Below are positions 26,094 through 35,338 of a stretch of 42,546 bases of DNA, piece after piece. Source of the DNA: Alphaproteobacteria bacterium. GTDB lineage: Bacteria > Pseudomonadota > Alphaproteobacteria > RF32 > CAG-239. The stretch covers positions 1 through 42,546 of the forward strand of contig JAFVBL010000027.1 in assembly GCA_017479985.1 (NCBI GenBank). The letters run 5' to 3'. The notes beneath the pieces were generated by a model. That model ran no database searches. It saw only the letters and a list, made by a program, of their open reading frames with translations, and was not told the DNA's origin. Numbering within the stretch: the stretch's first letter is position 1; each line of letters starts with the position of its first letter. A program made the position numbers and the translations under genes.

Positions 26094-27137
26094 ATGAAAA
26101 AGTTTCTTTTTATATTGTCAGTGTGTTTTGTCTGGTGTACTGCGGCAGTCGCAAAAATCAGTTATGAAGTTGCGGTGCCGGTTGAGGTGGAAGCCGAAAA
26201 TTCGGTGGTGGCAAAAGAGCAGGCAATGACGCAAGCACAACGAAAAGCGTTTTTGGAGGTTGCCGGTAAGTTGACGTCGGCAGAAAATGTTGAGAAATTG
26301 GCAGCGTTGGAAGACGGTTCGGTGCAACATTTTATTCAGTCGGTCGGTGTGGCAAACGAAAAAGCCGGCGGCACAAAGTATATTGCCGATTTGACCGTGG
26401 AAATTAACGAATCTCTGCTTAAAGAATATTTGGCGGAAAATGAGATGATAAAAACGGAAGCGGAAGAACTGCTTGTTATTCCGGTATTTCGTCGTTCGCC
26501 GCAGGGATATCCGTTGCTGTGGGAAGAAGATAATTTGTGGCGGCAAAATTGGCACGCCAAAGGGCTTGTTAAATTCGGTACAATGCAAATGCGTACCGTC
26601 GGCGAAGAATATCGCTACGCCATAGAGGATTTCAGTGCCGAAAATGCACTTTATATGCCGGACGAGATTTATCGGCAAATCAGGCAGATTAACAACGGTA
26701 CGGAAAAAGTCTATGTTGTGTTTGCCGAAACACAGGAAAACGGCGATTTGGAAATTACGGTCAAAAATGAGCAAAGCAAGGCGGAAGATTCTTTTTCGGT
26801 TTTGCGGAATGACGACAGTGATATTTTTGATAAGGCAATTGAAAAAAGTGTGATGTTTATTGCCAATATGGAACGTGCGGCAAAAAATAACAGTGCGGAT
26901 AATACCGTCAAAACAATAGATGCGGTTTATATGTATCAGGATATGAAAGATTGGCTCTTAAAAAGTAAAGTTCTTGCGGAATTGGAACCGGTTGAAGGAA
27001 TAGAAACAAAGAGTTTCGGCGGCGGAAAGGTCAATTTTTCAATAAGCTATACGGGGTCGCTGGACAGCTTATGGGATATTCTGCAAGAAAACGGCTTTAG
27101 TCACGAACAGACCGGTAATTACTTTATCATAAGGTGA
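26094..27137 (+). CDS. DUF2066 family secreted protein
   Basis: The 347-residue product has a signal peptide (1-20, cleavage near AVA) and matches the DUF2066 layout: YEVAVPVEVEAENSVVAKEQAMTQAQRKAFLEVAGKL, then a helical part, then EELLVIPVFR and PLLWEEDNLWRQNW. The C-terminus has paired beta-alpha elements (SLDSLWDILQENGFSHEQTGNYFII). It should be periplasmic. Function is unknown in the family. It is four bases ahead of the AI-2E family permease gene, and this pairing suggests a shared envelope role (inference). Confidence 0.85.
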   Translation: MKKFLFILSVCFVWCTAAVAKISYEVAVPVEVEAENSVVAKEQAMTQAQRKAFLEVAGKLTSAENVEKLAALEDGSVQHFIQSVGVANEKAGGTKYIADLTVEINESLLKEYLAENEMIKTEAEELLVIPVFRRSPQGYPLLWEEDNLWRQNWHAKGLVKFGTMQMRTVGEEYRYAIEDFSAENALYMPDEIYRQIRQINNGTEKVYVVFAETQENGDLEITVKNEQSKAEDSFSVLRNDDSDIFDKAIEKSVMFIANMERAAKNNSADNTVKTIDAVYMYQDMKDWLLKSKVLAELEPVEGIETKSFGGGKVNFSISYTGSLDSLWDILQENGFSHEQTGNYFIIR

Positions 27138-27141
27138 TAAG

Positions 27142-28212
27142 ATGAATAAGCAAGAAGTTAATACGCAAAGATATATGCTGATTTTGGCGGTTTTACTGAT
27201 TGCCGGCGGTTTGATGTATGCGCTGCGTTCGGTACTGTTGCCGTTTGTGGTGGGTATTGCGGTGGCATACTTTTTGGACCCGTTGGTTAATCGTCTGACA
27301 CGCGGTGACAGAATTTCTCGTGCAGCGGCAACGAGCTTGGTGTTGGCGGCATTTTTGCTTATTTTGCTGCCGTTGCTGATTTTGCTCGGCGGAATGGCGG
27401 TTTCGCAAGTCAGTGATTTTGTTGTGCACCTACCGGAATATGTCGAGAGTTTCGGAGAAAAGGTCAAAGTTTTAATCGGTCGGTTGCAAGAATATTTTCC
27501 GGCTTTGATAGCGGAAGGAAAAGAAAATTTGCTTGCGGGTAATTGGGGCGAATCGCTCAAACCGGTGGTGAAGGTTGCACAAAAAATCATTGCAAACGGT
27601 TTTGCGCTCGTTAATTTGGTGTCATTGTTGCTGATTTCTCCGGTGGTCGCATTTTATATGCTGCGGGATTGGCACGGATTTACCGGACGGATTCTGGATT
27701 TGGTGCCGAAGAAACATAAGAAAAACGTTGTTGACGGAATGCAGGCGGTGGACCGCATCATCTCCGGATATTTGCGCGGTCAGGCTTTGGTTTGTGCGGC
27801 GCTCGGCACATTTTATTCTCTCGGTTTGTGGTTGGTCGGGCTGAAACTCGGTGTTTTGGTCGGATTTATTGCGGGTTTGATTTCGTTTATTCCGTATGTC
27901 GGCTCAATTTCCGGATTCTTAATGGCGATGGTGTTGGTGGTGACCCAATACGGTACGCTGCCGAAAATTATTGCGGTGGTAGTTGTTTTTTTAATCGGGC
28001 AATTCTTGGAGGGAAACTTTTTGACACCGAAATTTGTCGGCGAAAACATCGGGTTGCATCCGGTTTGGGTGATGTTTGCTCTGCTTGCGGGCGGTGTGTT
28101 GCTCGGACTTCTGGGTATGATTATCGCTGTACCGGTGGCGGCGATTATCGGTGTGTTGCTGCGGTTTTTGATTGAACACTATAAAAAAAGCGCGATATAT
28201 CTCGAAAAATAA
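27142..28212 (+). CDS. AI-2E family transporter (PerM/TqsA-like permease)
   Basis: The 356-residue inner-membrane protein shows the family arrangement: two N-terminal membrane helices (about 11-48), a third (about 65-95), a central amphipathic soluble stretch (VVHLPEYVESFGEKVKVLIGRLQEYF), then about five more helices with the characteristic LISFIPYVGSISGF and GNFLTPKFVGENIGLHPVWVMFALLAGGVLLGLLGMIIAVPVAA. Family members export small molecules or ions; only some affect AI-2, so the substrate is open. It is the second gene of a unit with DUF2066. Confidence 0.93.
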   Translation: MNKQEVNTQRYMLILAVLLIAGGLMYALRSVLLPFVVGIAVAYFLDPLVNRLTRGDRISRAAATSLVLAAFLLILLPLLILLGGMAVSQVSDFVVHLPEYVESFGEKVKVLIGRLQEYFPALIAEGKENLLAGNWGESLKPVVKVAQKIIANGFALVNLVSLLLISPVVAFYMLRDWHGFTGRILDLVPKKHKKNVVDGMQAVDRIISGYLRGQALVCAALGTFYSLGLWLVGLKLGVLVGFIAGLISFIPYVGSISGFLMAMVLVVTQYGTLPKIIAVVVVFLIGQFLEGNFLTPKFVGENIGLHPVWVMFALLAGGVLLGLLGMIIAVPVAAIIGVLLRFLIEHYKKSAIYLEK

Positions 28213-28270
28213 ATTTACGAACTTGTATAAGTATTTGATGCTCTTTTTTATATAGATTTTGCGCACGTCA

Positions 28271-28282
28271 ACTATATATAGT
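28271..28282. promoter_or_regulatory. Perfect palindrome ahead of the GNAT gene
   Basis: ACTATATATAGT is a perfect 12-base palindrome flanked by TCA and CAA, 66 bases before the ATG at 28348. It may be an operator or part of an AT-rich promoter. Confidence 0.25.
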
Positions 28283-28347
28283 CAATTATTGTTGCCAAAT
28301 ATCAAAAAATATGTTTTAATAAACAATATAAAATAAGGAGAGATGTT

Positions 28348-28785
28348 ATGCGTAAAATGATTGATATTGATTTCGGTTCTTCGCGCTATAACGAATTGGT
28401 CGAACTGCGCTATAAGATTCTGCTTGAGCCGCTCGGTTTGAAGTTTTTGGATTCATTTCGGCCGGAAGAGGCAAAATATCTGCATATCGGCTGTGTGGAA
28501 ATGCTCGACAATCGCTTGGTCGGCGGTTTGATTTTGGCTCCGGCCGATGATGAAACAATTCGTTTGATGCAAGTGGCCGTTGATACCGTCTATCAGGGGG
28601 AAGGTGTCGGTCGTGAATTGGTGGCTTATGCCGAAAAACGCGCGAAAGATGCCGGTTACAAAAAAATCGTGATGCACGCAATGCTGTTTGTGGTCGGCTT
28701 TTATGAAAAAATGGGTTATGCCGCCGAAGGAGAGCCGTTTGACGAACAAGGTATCAATTTTATGAAAATGGTGAAAAAACTTTAA
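28348..28785 (+). CDS. GNAT family N-acetyltransferase
   Basis: The 145-residue cytoplasmic enzyme would transfer an acetyl group from acetyl-CoA. The core motif A is visible as MQVAVDTVYQGEGVGRELVAYAEKRAKDAG (Q/R-x-x-G-x-G at about 90-95), then VMHAMLFVVGFYEKMGYAAEG, the motif B that ends the fold. The N-terminal IDFGSSRYNELVELRYKILLEPLGL resembles the ElaA/YjcF subgroup. The substrate is unknown. AAGGAGA precedes the ATG. It is followed after 12 bases by the 28798 gene. Confidence 0.9.
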   Translation: MRKMIDIDFGSSRYNELVELRYKILLEPLGLKFLDSFRPEEAKYLHIGCVEMLDNRLVGGLILAPADDETIRLMQVAVDTVYQGEGVGRELVAYAEKRAKDAGYKKIVMHAMLFVVGFYEKMGYAAEGEPFDEQGINFMKMVKKL

Positions 28786-28797
28786 GAGGAGAAGATT

Positions 28798-29586
28798 GTG
28801 TCGACGCCGGAAGAAACATTATTTAAAGTTTTGAGCCATAAATTTAATGCGGCCGTTGATGAGTTTGAAATGAATTCCGAAGATGACCGTTCTTGGCATT
28901 TGTTGGATTCCCGTCGATTTGAAATTCTTGATTCGGGTGTTGACGATGCGCTGAAGGCTGAAGCGTTTGACCGTGTTTTGTGGGAAATAGACCGCATTCA
29001 TCCCCGAGCTCATACCGCTTATTGTCAAGCTCTCGAACAACGCCTTGCCTATACGCCGGCGAAAGATGATATTGCTTTACGCCGGATTTCTGAAGTCGCT
29101 TACAGACATTCCGGCGGTTCGGATAATAAACTTTATAAAAAAATTATTGCCGGAGCGTATCAAAAAGCCGGCAAAAAATCCGGATTTCCAAATGCCAATA
29201 TTGCCAAGTCTTACCTTAATCAAAAAGAAAGAGAAGAAATTGAAAAAGAACTCGGAAAAATAGGGTTTTATATTGAAGAAGGCAATCTCTCCACAGACCA
29301 GAAATTGGACTTAATCGAAGAAGCCATAGAGCTTATTAAAGAACCGTATTTTCGCAAGGCGGAGGCAAACGAAGAAAGAGCAAAATTATGTCTTGCGGCC
29401 GTCAGCATTTGCCGCGAGGAAGCATATTATGACAGTGATGCCGAAAAGCAATATTCGGCGCGTGCCGTTCAATATCAAAAATGCGCCGACAAAGCACGAC
29501 TGGAAGGTGCAAAACGCCACGGTCAGCCTTATAAAAAATTAGAAGAAGCCTATAAGAAAAAATATCGGACTGACGGCGGACGCTGA
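28798..29586 (+). CDS. Hypothetical helical cytoplasmic protein
   Basis: The 262-residue product starts at a GTG with a strong GAGGAG site 8 bases upstream. No signal peptide or membrane segment. It is rich in charged helices (ALKAEAFDRVLWEIDRIHP, KEREEIEKELGKIGFYIEEGNLSTDQKLDLIEEAIELIK), with a helical-repeat look in the last 110 residues that resembles TPR-like helix pairs. Not recognised as a family. Probably co-transcribed with the GNAT gene. Confidence 0.7.
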   Translation: MSTPEETLFKVLSHKFNAAVDEFEMNSEDDRSWHLLDSRRFEILDSGVDDALKAEAFDRVLWEIDRIHPRAHTAYCQALEQRLAYTPAKDDIALRRISEVAYRHSGGSDNKLYKKIIAGAYQKAGKKSGFPNANIAKSYLNQKEREEIEKELGKIGFYIEEGNLSTDQKLDLIEEAIELIKEPYFRKAEANEERAKLCLAAVSICREEAYYDSDAEKQYSARAVQYQKCADKARLEGAKRHGQPYKKLEEAYKKKYRTDGGR

Positions 29587-29641
29587 TATTTATTAAACAT
29601 AACAGCTTTGTTCAGCAAAATTGTGTAATAAAACGAAATAT

Positions 29642-29677
29642 AAAAAACGAACCGGAAATATATTCGATTCGTTTTTT
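29642..29677. terminator. Bidirectional terminator between the 28798 gene and carD
   Basis: AAAAAACGAA (29642-29651) pairs with TTCGTTTTTT (29668-29677) around a 16-base loop, giving U runs on both strands at a convergent junction. Confidence 0.8.
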
Positions 29678-29703
29678 TGCGATAAATATTACAGGAGAAA
29701 TTC

Positions 29704-30222
29704 TTAAATCGCTTTTTCTTTAGATAAGATATCATTTAATTTTTTATTTGCTTCATCAATTGAGCAATTGCTGAATATCGAAACTTCGCTTGCCAAACGA
29801 TCAACCGCTTGTTCATAAATCTGGCGTTCACTGTATGATTGCTCGGCAATATTTTCGCTGCGATACAAATCTCTGATAACTTCTGCAATCGCAATCGGAT
29901 TACCGGAATTTATTTTATTTTCATATTCCTGAGCACGGCGCGACCACATAATTTTACGGATTTTGGCTTTTCCTTTAAGAGTATTAAATGCCTCTTCCAT
30001 TGTTTTTTCGTCCGCGATTTTTCTCAAACCGACATTTGAAATTTTTGCTGTCGGAATACGCAGTGTCATTTTATCTTTATCGAAGTTGACAATCAGCATT
30101 TCCAATTCCGTACCGGCAATATTTTGTTTGGTAATATCCGAAACCTTGCCTACTCCGTGTGTCGGATAGACAACATATTCGCCGGCGTTAAACGTCAATG
30201 ACGGTAACTTTTTAATACTCAT
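29704..30222 (-). CDS. CarD family transcriptional regulator
   Basis: The 172-residue product binds the RNA polymerase beta subunit and stabilises the promoter open complex in characterised relatives. The N-terminal Tudor-like RNA-polymerase-interaction domain is clear: FNAGEYVVYPTHGVGKVSDI, then ELEMLIVNFDKDKMTLRIPTAKISNVGLRKI. The helical C-terminal domain that contacts DNA upstream of the -10 follows (IMWSRRAQEYENKINSGNPIAIAEVIRDLYR). Length is typical of alphaproteobacterial CarD. The ribosome site is AAGGAG. Confidence 0.95.
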   Translation of the reverse strand: MSIKKLPSLTFNAGEYVVYPTHGVGKVSDITKQNIAGTELEMLIVNFDKDKMTLRIPTAKISNVGLRKIADEKTMEEAFNTLKGKAKIRKIMWSRRAQEYENKINSGNPIAIAEVIRDLYRSENIAEQSYSERQIYEQAVDRLASEVSIFSNCSIDEANKKLNDILSKEKAI

Positions 30223-30312
30223 AATTGCTCCTTAAAATAAAAATTGTTATGTGTGAAACAGAATGAATATACCACATTTTTTGACCTAAATCCAGTCAAA
30301 AAATGCGAAATT

Positions 30313-30327
30313 TTAAATTTTTTTTAA
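30313..30327. promoter_or_regulatory. Weak CtrA-like site upstream of carD
   Basis: TTAA (30313-30316), seven bases, TTAA (30324-30327). Spacing fits, but the spacer is almost all T and the surroundings are AT-rich, so chance is likely. Confidence 0.2.
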
Positions 30328-30512
30328 GGATAACAAAATTTTTTCGATAATTATGCCGATGACGCAGAGAGGAAATATTGCGATATATTTTGGGATTTGA
30401 AAATAAAAATATGCGGTTTGTTAAGTATTGCGGGGAATGTTTGACAATAGTTATTGATAAACCGGAAAAAATAAATTATGTTGAGGACAAGTTTTTTTTA
30501 GTGGGATAAACG

Positions 30513-32315
30513 ATGACGGATTTGAGTTTGATACGAAATTTTGCGATTATTGCGCATATTGACCACGGAAAGTCAACACTTGCCGACCGCATTATCGAAT
30601 ATTGCGGCGGATTGCAAAGCCGTGAAATGACCGAGCAGGTGCTGGATTCAATGGATATCGAGCGTGAACGCGGGATTACGATTAAGGCGCAGACGGTGCG
30701 GCTGCAATATAAAGCCAAAGACGGCAAAACTTATTTGCTGAATTTGATTGATACACCGGGACACGTTGATTTTACGTACGAAGTTTCTCGTTCGCTTGCT
30801 TCGTGCGAAGGTTCGGTTTTGGTGGTTGACGCAACGCAAGGTGTTGAGGCTCAAACGCTTGCAAATGTGTATTTGGCACTCGATAACAATCACGAGATTG
30901 TGGCGGCACTCAACAAAATCGATTTGCCTTCTGCCGATGTGGCGCGGGTAAAACAACAGGTGGAAGATGTTATCGGGCTTGATACGTCAAATGCGGTGGA
31001 AGTTTCAGGCAAAACCGGTGTTGGCGTTGAAGATTTGCTTGAGGCAATTGTGAAATATCTGCCGGCACCGAGCGGTGAGGAAAAAGCACCGACAAAGGCT
31101 TTGCTGATTGACAGTTGGTATGATTCTTATTTGGGCGTGGTTATTTTGGTGCGCGTTAAAGACGGAACTTTGCGCAAAAAGCAAAATATCCGTTTGATGT
31201 CGACGGGGTTGGACTATGTGATTGATAAAATCGGCGTGTTTACACCGAAAATGAAAGATGTTGAGGTGCTTTCTGCCGGTGAAGTCGGATTTATTACCGC
31301 CAGTATCAAGAGTGTTGATGATTGTAAAATCGGCGATACGATTACCGATAACCGTCAGCCGTGCGCCGAGATGCTTGCCGGTTTTAAGCCATCGGTTTCG
31401 GTGGTGTTTTGTTCGATTTTTCCGGTAGACAGCAGTCAGTATGACGCATTGCGTGATGCGCTTGCCAAACTCAAACTTAATGATGCAAGTATCGAATATC
31501 AGCCGGAAAATTCCGGTGCGCTCGGTTTGGGTTTTCGTTGCGGTTTTTTGGGGCTGTTGCATATGGAAATTATTCAAGAAAGAATCGGGCGGGAATTTGA
31601 CTTGGATATTATCACGACTGCACCGTCGGTGGCGTATAAACTCTATATGACAAACGGCAGCGAATCGGTTCTCGATAATCCGGCGGATATGCCTGACCCG
31701 TCAACGATTAAGCTGATTGAGGAACCGATGGTGCGGGCCACGATTATGGTGCCGGACGAGTATCTGGGGTCGATTTTGAAACTTTGCACCGAGCGTCGCG
31801 GTGCGCAAGAGGATTTGACTTATGTCGGCAATCGGGCAATGGTGGTGTATAAGATTCCGCTCAGTGAAATAGTGTTTGATTTTTATGATCGGCTGAAATC
31901 GATTTCGAGCGGCTATGCCAGCTTTAATTATGAGCTTATCGGTTATGCACCGGCGGATTTGGTTAAAGTGCAGATTTTGATTAACGAAGAACCGGTGGAT
32001 GCATTGGCATTTCTATGCAATCGAACGGAGGCAGAGGCACGCGGGCGGCAGATTTGCGGTCGGTTGAAAGACCTTATTCCGAGACATTTGTTTAAGATTC
32101 CGTTGCAAGCTTCCATCGGGGGACGTATTGTGGCACGCGAAACAATTTCGCCGATGCGCAAAGATGTGACCGCAAAATGTTACGGCGGCGATGTGACGCG
32201 CAAACGTAAGCTGTTGGATAATCAGAAAAAAGGCAAGCAGCGTATGCGTCAGTTCGGCAAGGTTGAGGTGCCGCAGTCGGCATTTATCGAAGCATTGCGA
32301 ATCGGAGATAATTAA
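30513..32315 (+). CDS. lepA: Elongation factor 4 (LepA)
   Basis: The 600-residue ribosome-associated GTPase assists translation under stress and acts in ribosome assembly in characterised species. G1 is [10 protein letters not shown] (about 14-23), G3 DTPGHVDF (about 80-87), G4 NKID. The EF-G-like domains II, III and V follow, and the LepA-specific C-terminal domain is intact ([26 protein letters not shown]). Length is normal. A TTGACA at 30441 may be its -35, but I see no convincing -10. Its stop overlaps the stop of the next minus-strand gene by four bases. Confidence 0.98.
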   Translation: MTDLSLIRNFAIIAHIDHGKSTLADRIIEYCGGLQSREMTEQVLDSMDIERERGITIKAQTVRLQYKAKDGKTYLLNLIDTPGHVDFTYEVSRSLASCEGSVLVVDATQGVEAQTLANVYLALDNNHEIVAALNKIDLPSADVARVKQQVEDVIGLDTSNAVEVSGKTGVGVEDLLEAIVKYLPAPSGEEKAPTKALLIDSWYDSYLGVVILVRVKDGTLRKKQNIRLMSTGLDYVIDKIGVFTPKMKDVEVLSAGEVGFITASIKSVDDCKIGDTITDNRQPCAEMLAGFKPSVSVVFCSIFPVDSSQYDALRDALAKLKLNDASIEYQPENSGALGLGFRCGFLGLLHMEIIQERIGREFDLDIITTAPSVAYKLYMTNGSESVLDNPADMPDPSTIKLIEEPMVRATIMVPDEYLGSILKLCTERRGAQEDLTYVGNRAMVVYKIPLSEIVFDFYDRLKSISSGYASFNYELIGYAPADLVKVQILINEEPVDALAFLCNRTEAEARGRQICGRLKDLIPRHLFKIPLQASIGGRIVARETISPMRKDVTAKCYGGDVTRKRKLLDNQKKGKQRMRQFGKVEVPQSAFIEALRIGDN

Positions 32316-33067
32316 AGTGTGTGCCATTCGTCGGCGTAATCTTTGAGGACGTCACGCAAACGCGGATTGTTGACGGGTTTTCCCTGACTGATGCCGTGTG
32401 CATCACGCTCATAATCGGCAATGATGGCATCAAAGGAATTGCGTTCTTCTTCTGTAGAGGAGGATTTGACAGCGGGGGCTGTCGGGTTTTCCGTGTCGGC
32501 GGCAGCCTGCATTGCTTCGCTTGTCGTTGCGGAAACAACAGGTTCTTTTGTTTTTGCCGGCGGTAATGATTTGAGTGGTTTGGACGGAGCAATTTCTGCA
32601 GTTTTGCCGGCATTCAGTTTTGCCAGAGTTTCGGCAGATAATGTTTCGGGCTTTTGCGGTTCCGGTACTTGAGCTGCTTGTGCTTTACGTTTTTCTTCGG
32701 CTTTTTTAAGACGTTCGATTTCTTCTTGCAATTTTTGATTTTTTGCAAGTTCTTCTTGCTTTTCACGTTCGGCTTTTGTTTTTTGCTCGGCAATTTGTTT
32801 TTGCTCTTCCGCACGTTTTTTCTGTGCTTCTTCCATACGGCGTTTTCTTTCGGCTTTAGCTTTTTCTTCGGCTTGCAGTTGTTGCTGCACGCGTAACCCG
32901 ATCGGATCAGGTCTTAATTGCCGTTTTCTCGGATTATTCATATCATCCAAGACTTTTTGCGGAATAAAAAAAGGCGGTTGATTCTGAGCAGCATAAACCT
33001 CAATAATCCGCAATAAAAACACAATTAAAGCAATCAAAAACAGATAATAAATCGATTTATTTTTCAT
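32312..33067 (-). CDS. Membrane-anchored coiled-coil protein of unknown function
   Basis: The 251-residue product has one N-terminal membrane helix (residues 6-24), then a Pro-containing stretch. A long Glu/Lys/Ala/Gln coiled coil spans about 60-145 ([23 protein letters not shown] pattern), with a Pro/Ala-rich linker and a short C-terminal piece ([16 protein letters not shown]...[11 protein letters not shown]). Layout recalls TolA- or TonB-like periplasmic spacers, but no TolA C-terminal domain is present. A CtrA-like box lies 34 bases upstream, shared with the divergent HExxH gene. Confidence 0.7.
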   Translation of the reverse strand: MKNKSIYYLFLIALIVFLLRIIEVYAAQNQPPFFIPQKVLDDMNNPRKRQLRPDPIGLRVQQQLQAEEKAKAERKRRMEEAQKKRAEEQKQIAEQKTKAEREKQEELAKNQKLQEEIERLKKAEEKRKAQAAQVPEPQKPETLSAETLAKLNAGKTAEIAPSKPLKSLPPAKTKEPVVSATTSEAMQAAADTENPTAPAVKSSSTEEERNSFDAIIADYERDAHGISQGKPVNNPRLRDVLKDYADEWHTL

Positions 33068-33100
33068 CTTTCCTCCGCTGTTTATGATAGCGCCGAAACA

Positions 33101-33116
33101 TTAACTTATCTTTAAT
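33101..33116. promoter_or_regulatory. CtrA-like binding site between divergent genes
   Basis: TTAA (33101-33104), CTTATCT, TTAAT (33112-33116). It sits in the 72-base region between the coiled-coil gene (start 33067) and the HExxH gene (start 33140), so it could govern both. Confidence 0.55.
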
Positions 33117-33139
33117 GTGTCACGTGTAAGCTGTATTTT

Positions 33140-33796
33140 ATGAAGGGACTTTTATTTTTTGTGCTGTGTTTTGTTCAGATTTTACCGACATTTGCCGCGG
33201 CTGAAACGTGTGCGCAGGCGGCAATGAAAGAAAAACTTGTCAATTTGAGTTATAATTACGGAACGCTCGGGTTTGATGCCTCAAAATCAACTCAGGAAGT
33301 TTCGGCGCTGTGTTCGGACAGTGCGGCCGGTTGCTTTGTGCATCAAAGCGGAATCGGAAATTGGCGCGTTCAAGATAAAATCATCAATGCAGGCGGTAAA
33401 AAATGTGTTATTCCCGTGATTTCGATTTCATACGATTTCAGCGGTGCGACAATTTATATTACGCGTGAATATAATCCTTGCGAAACACGGGCGATTTTGC
33501 GTCACGAATTGCAACATTTTACAATTTGGAAGACTTCAAGGGAATGGTTTTTGAAAGATTTAAAGAAGAGTTTGCAACAAGCCGCTGCCGAAAGGGCAAA
33601 ACCGTGTGCGGGAGGAATACGTTGCTCGACCGGCAGTCTTAGGGCATTGTCGGCGGTTATAAACAAAGTGGAAAATCGCTGGAGCAAAATGGAAGAACGC
33701 AATCAGAGCTTGCTTGACAGAGTGGATCATTCAGCCGTGCATCAGGTCAATTATCCGGTTTGTGCGCCGTATTCGTTAAAGGTTGGATTATTCTGA
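33140..33796 (+). CDS. Secreted HExxH putative zinc protease, paralogue 1
   Basis: The 218-residue product has a signal peptide (1-20) and then a domain with YNYGTLGFDASKS (about 38-50) and ILRHELQH, giving HExxH with His122, Glu123 and His126. Six or more Cys suggest disulfides. The layout (signal, YNYG-L-D-K-S, a Cys before the central strand, RHExxH) is shared with the gene at 34649, so the two are paralogues. HExxH is the zinc-binding motif of many metallopeptidases; a third zinc ligand is not obvious. The DUF922 family of secreted putative proteases is one possible relative. There is no clear ribosome site before the ATG. Its end overlaps the minus gene at 33788 by nine bases. Confidence 0.7.
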   Translation: MKGLLFFVLCFVQILPTFAAAETCAQAAMKEKLVNLSYNYGTLGFDASKSTQEVSALCSDSAAGCFVHQSGIGNWRVQDKIINAGGKKCVIPVISISYDFSGATIYITREYNPCETRAILRHELQHFTIWKTSREWFLKDLKKSLQQAAAERAKPCAGGIRCSTGSLRALSAVINKVENRWSKMEERNQSLLDRVDHSAVHQVNYPVCAPYSLKVGLF

Positions 33797-34573
33797 GCGG
33801 TATTCGTCTTTCATTTCACTGATTTGGCGCAGCATTGTGCGATTGGTCATATCAACACCCGAACCGATTTTTTTCAAATCCGTCAGATAATCGTCAAAAA
33901 TTTTCTGGTATGAATGATTGACTTGCTTGTTTCGTGTTTTTTCAATCATAAATCGACGGTTTTCGAGCATATCGACGTGCTGACGATGATAAGTGAAAAT
34001 ATGGCGGTAATCTTTATCAAACAGCGATAAATAGTGGATTCCGTGTTGAGAAAAAGACATTTGAATACCTGATTTGCGCGCTTTTGAAACTTTGTCGCTG
34101 ATTGAGGAATAAAAGAAAAGCGGATCGGTTGATTCGATAATATAAATTTTTCGGTTTTGGGGTGCTTTTTTGATAAAATCGGCAAATTTTTGTTTGCGCG
34201 CGGCAAATTTTTTTCGTGTTTGTGTTATTTCCTGCGATATTTGCTCGTTCAGTTTATAGTTGAGAAAGCGATACGCAAAACTTGTGCTATTCCAGTTTTT
34301 TCGGATTTGTTGCATTCGGCGTGTTTCAAGGTTCAATGTTTGATATTCATTTTGCAAAATTTCATTTAATTCTTCCGGATACAATGTGTAAGAATGCACA
34401 ATACTTGCGGTGTATTGTTGAATTTCCGTTTTGCTTCCGCGTTGTTTTGCCATAATTTTATCAATCGGTGCCGGCGGATATTTTGTTGAAGATGCGGCAA
34501 CGGCATCAATGTTTATGAAAAACATCGAAAATAAAGAACATACAAACAGTATCGGCGCAAGATATTTTTTCAT
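33788..34573 (-). CDS. Secreted protein of unknown function
   Basis: The 261-residue product has a signal peptide (1-27, cleavage near VAA). The mature part is basic and helical, rich in Lys, Arg, Gln and Tyr (LEENRRFMIEKTRNKQ pattern), with one strand-like segment (RKIYIIESTDPLFFYSSISDK) near the middle. Not recognised. It is divergent from the second HExxH gene around a CtrA-like box and convergent with the first. This makes it a candidate partner, substrate or inhibitor of the HExxH proteins (inference). Confidence 0.65.
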   Translation of the reverse strand: MKKYLAPILFVCSLFSMFFINIDAVAASSTKYPPAPIDKIMAKQRGSKTEIQQYTASIVHSYTLYPEELNEILQNEYQTLNLETRRMQQIRKNWNSTSFAYRFLNYKLNEQISQEITQTRKKFAARKQKFADFIKKAPQNRKIYIIESTDPLFFYSSISDKVSKARKSGIQMSFSQHGIHYLSLFDKDYRHIFTYHRQHVDMLENRRFMIEKTRNKQVNHSYQKIFDDYLTDLKKIGSGVDMTNRTMLRQISEMKDEYRSE

Positions 34574-34597
34574 ATCATACAGTATATCGATAAGGTA

Positions 34598-34613
34598 TTA
34601 ACGGAGCCTTAAT
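34598..34613. promoter_or_regulatory. CtrA-like binding site between divergent genes
   Basis: TTAA (34598-34601), CGGAGCC, TTAAT (34609-34613), 25 bases from the minus start at 34573 and 36 bases before the plus start at 34649. Confidence 0.55.
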
Positions 34614-34648
34614 AAATCGGTGTTACAACAAAAAGAGGGGATTTTTTT

Positions 34649-35338
34649 ATGAAAAAAATTTTGCTTTTATGTCTTGGTTTTTGCTGTTTTGCAACGAATG
34701 TATCCGCGGCATCTTTTGAGTATGCGGTGCGTCAGTGTAAAGACAGAATGCAAAAGAATCCGCCAAAAATCGAGATTGCATACAATTACGGCGCATTGAA
34801 ACTTGATAATACAAAAACGTCGGAAGGAATCGAAGAAGTTTTCAAAAGTACGCACCCGAACGTGAAAGTTAAGCGGATTAACGGATTAACGACATTATCA
34901 CCGTATGCGCAGCTTGAAAGCAGTATTCAGTCAGAATCGGTGAACAATCGCATTTGTTATTATCCGCGCAATATTCGCATCAACATAGGCTATAAGCCGG
35001 TGGTTTATATTGCCTCCGACATATCTAAAGCCGGTTGCCGCTTCATTTTGACGGTGCGGCACGAACAGACGCATCTGGATATAGGACATTTGAGCCTCGA
35101 ACTTTTTGTGCGTCGGTTGAAAGAAGATTTTCCGCACCTCATTTCCGAAATCGGTCCGGTGGTCAAAACGCGCAGTGAAGAAATACCGATTGATGAAATG
35201 TCTAAGCAGATGAATACAACATACCATAATCATCTGAAGATTTTATTTGATGATTTTGTGCAGAAACTTTTGGCGCAGAATGCGCATATCGATACCGATG
35301 AAAACTATCAGAAAGAAAGCGAGCTTTGCTCAGATTAG
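34649..35338 (+). CDS. Secreted HExxH putative zinc protease, paralogue 2
   Basis: The 229-residue product has a signal peptide (1-20, cleavage near VSA). IAYNYGALKLDNTKTSEG follows at about 43-60. CYYPRNIRINIGYKPVVYIASD leads into LTVRHEQTHLDIGHL: His138, Glu139 and His142 form HExxH, with His147 as a possible third ligand. A helical C-terminal part follows. It is a diverged paralogue of the 33140 gene. The presumed role is a periplasmic or secreted zinc peptidase acting on the envelope, but no substrate can be named. GAGGGGA is the ribosome site. It overlaps the next minus-strand gene by four bases at their stops. Confidence 0.72.
   Translation: MKKILLLCLGFCCFATNVSAASFEYAVRQCKDRMQKNPPKIEIAYNYGALKLDNTKTSEGIEEVFKSTHPNVKVKRINGLTTLSPYAQLESSIQSESVNNRICYYPRNIRINIGYKPVVYIASDISKAGCRFILTVRHEQTHLDIGHLSLELFVRRLKEDFPHLISEIGPVVKTRSEEIPIDEMSKQMNTTYHNHLKILFDDFVQKLLAQNAHIDTDENYQKESELCSD

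Noticed and set aside
30441..30480. Promoter of lepA
   Set aside because: A perfect TTGACA is present but there is no convincing -10 at 16-18 bases.
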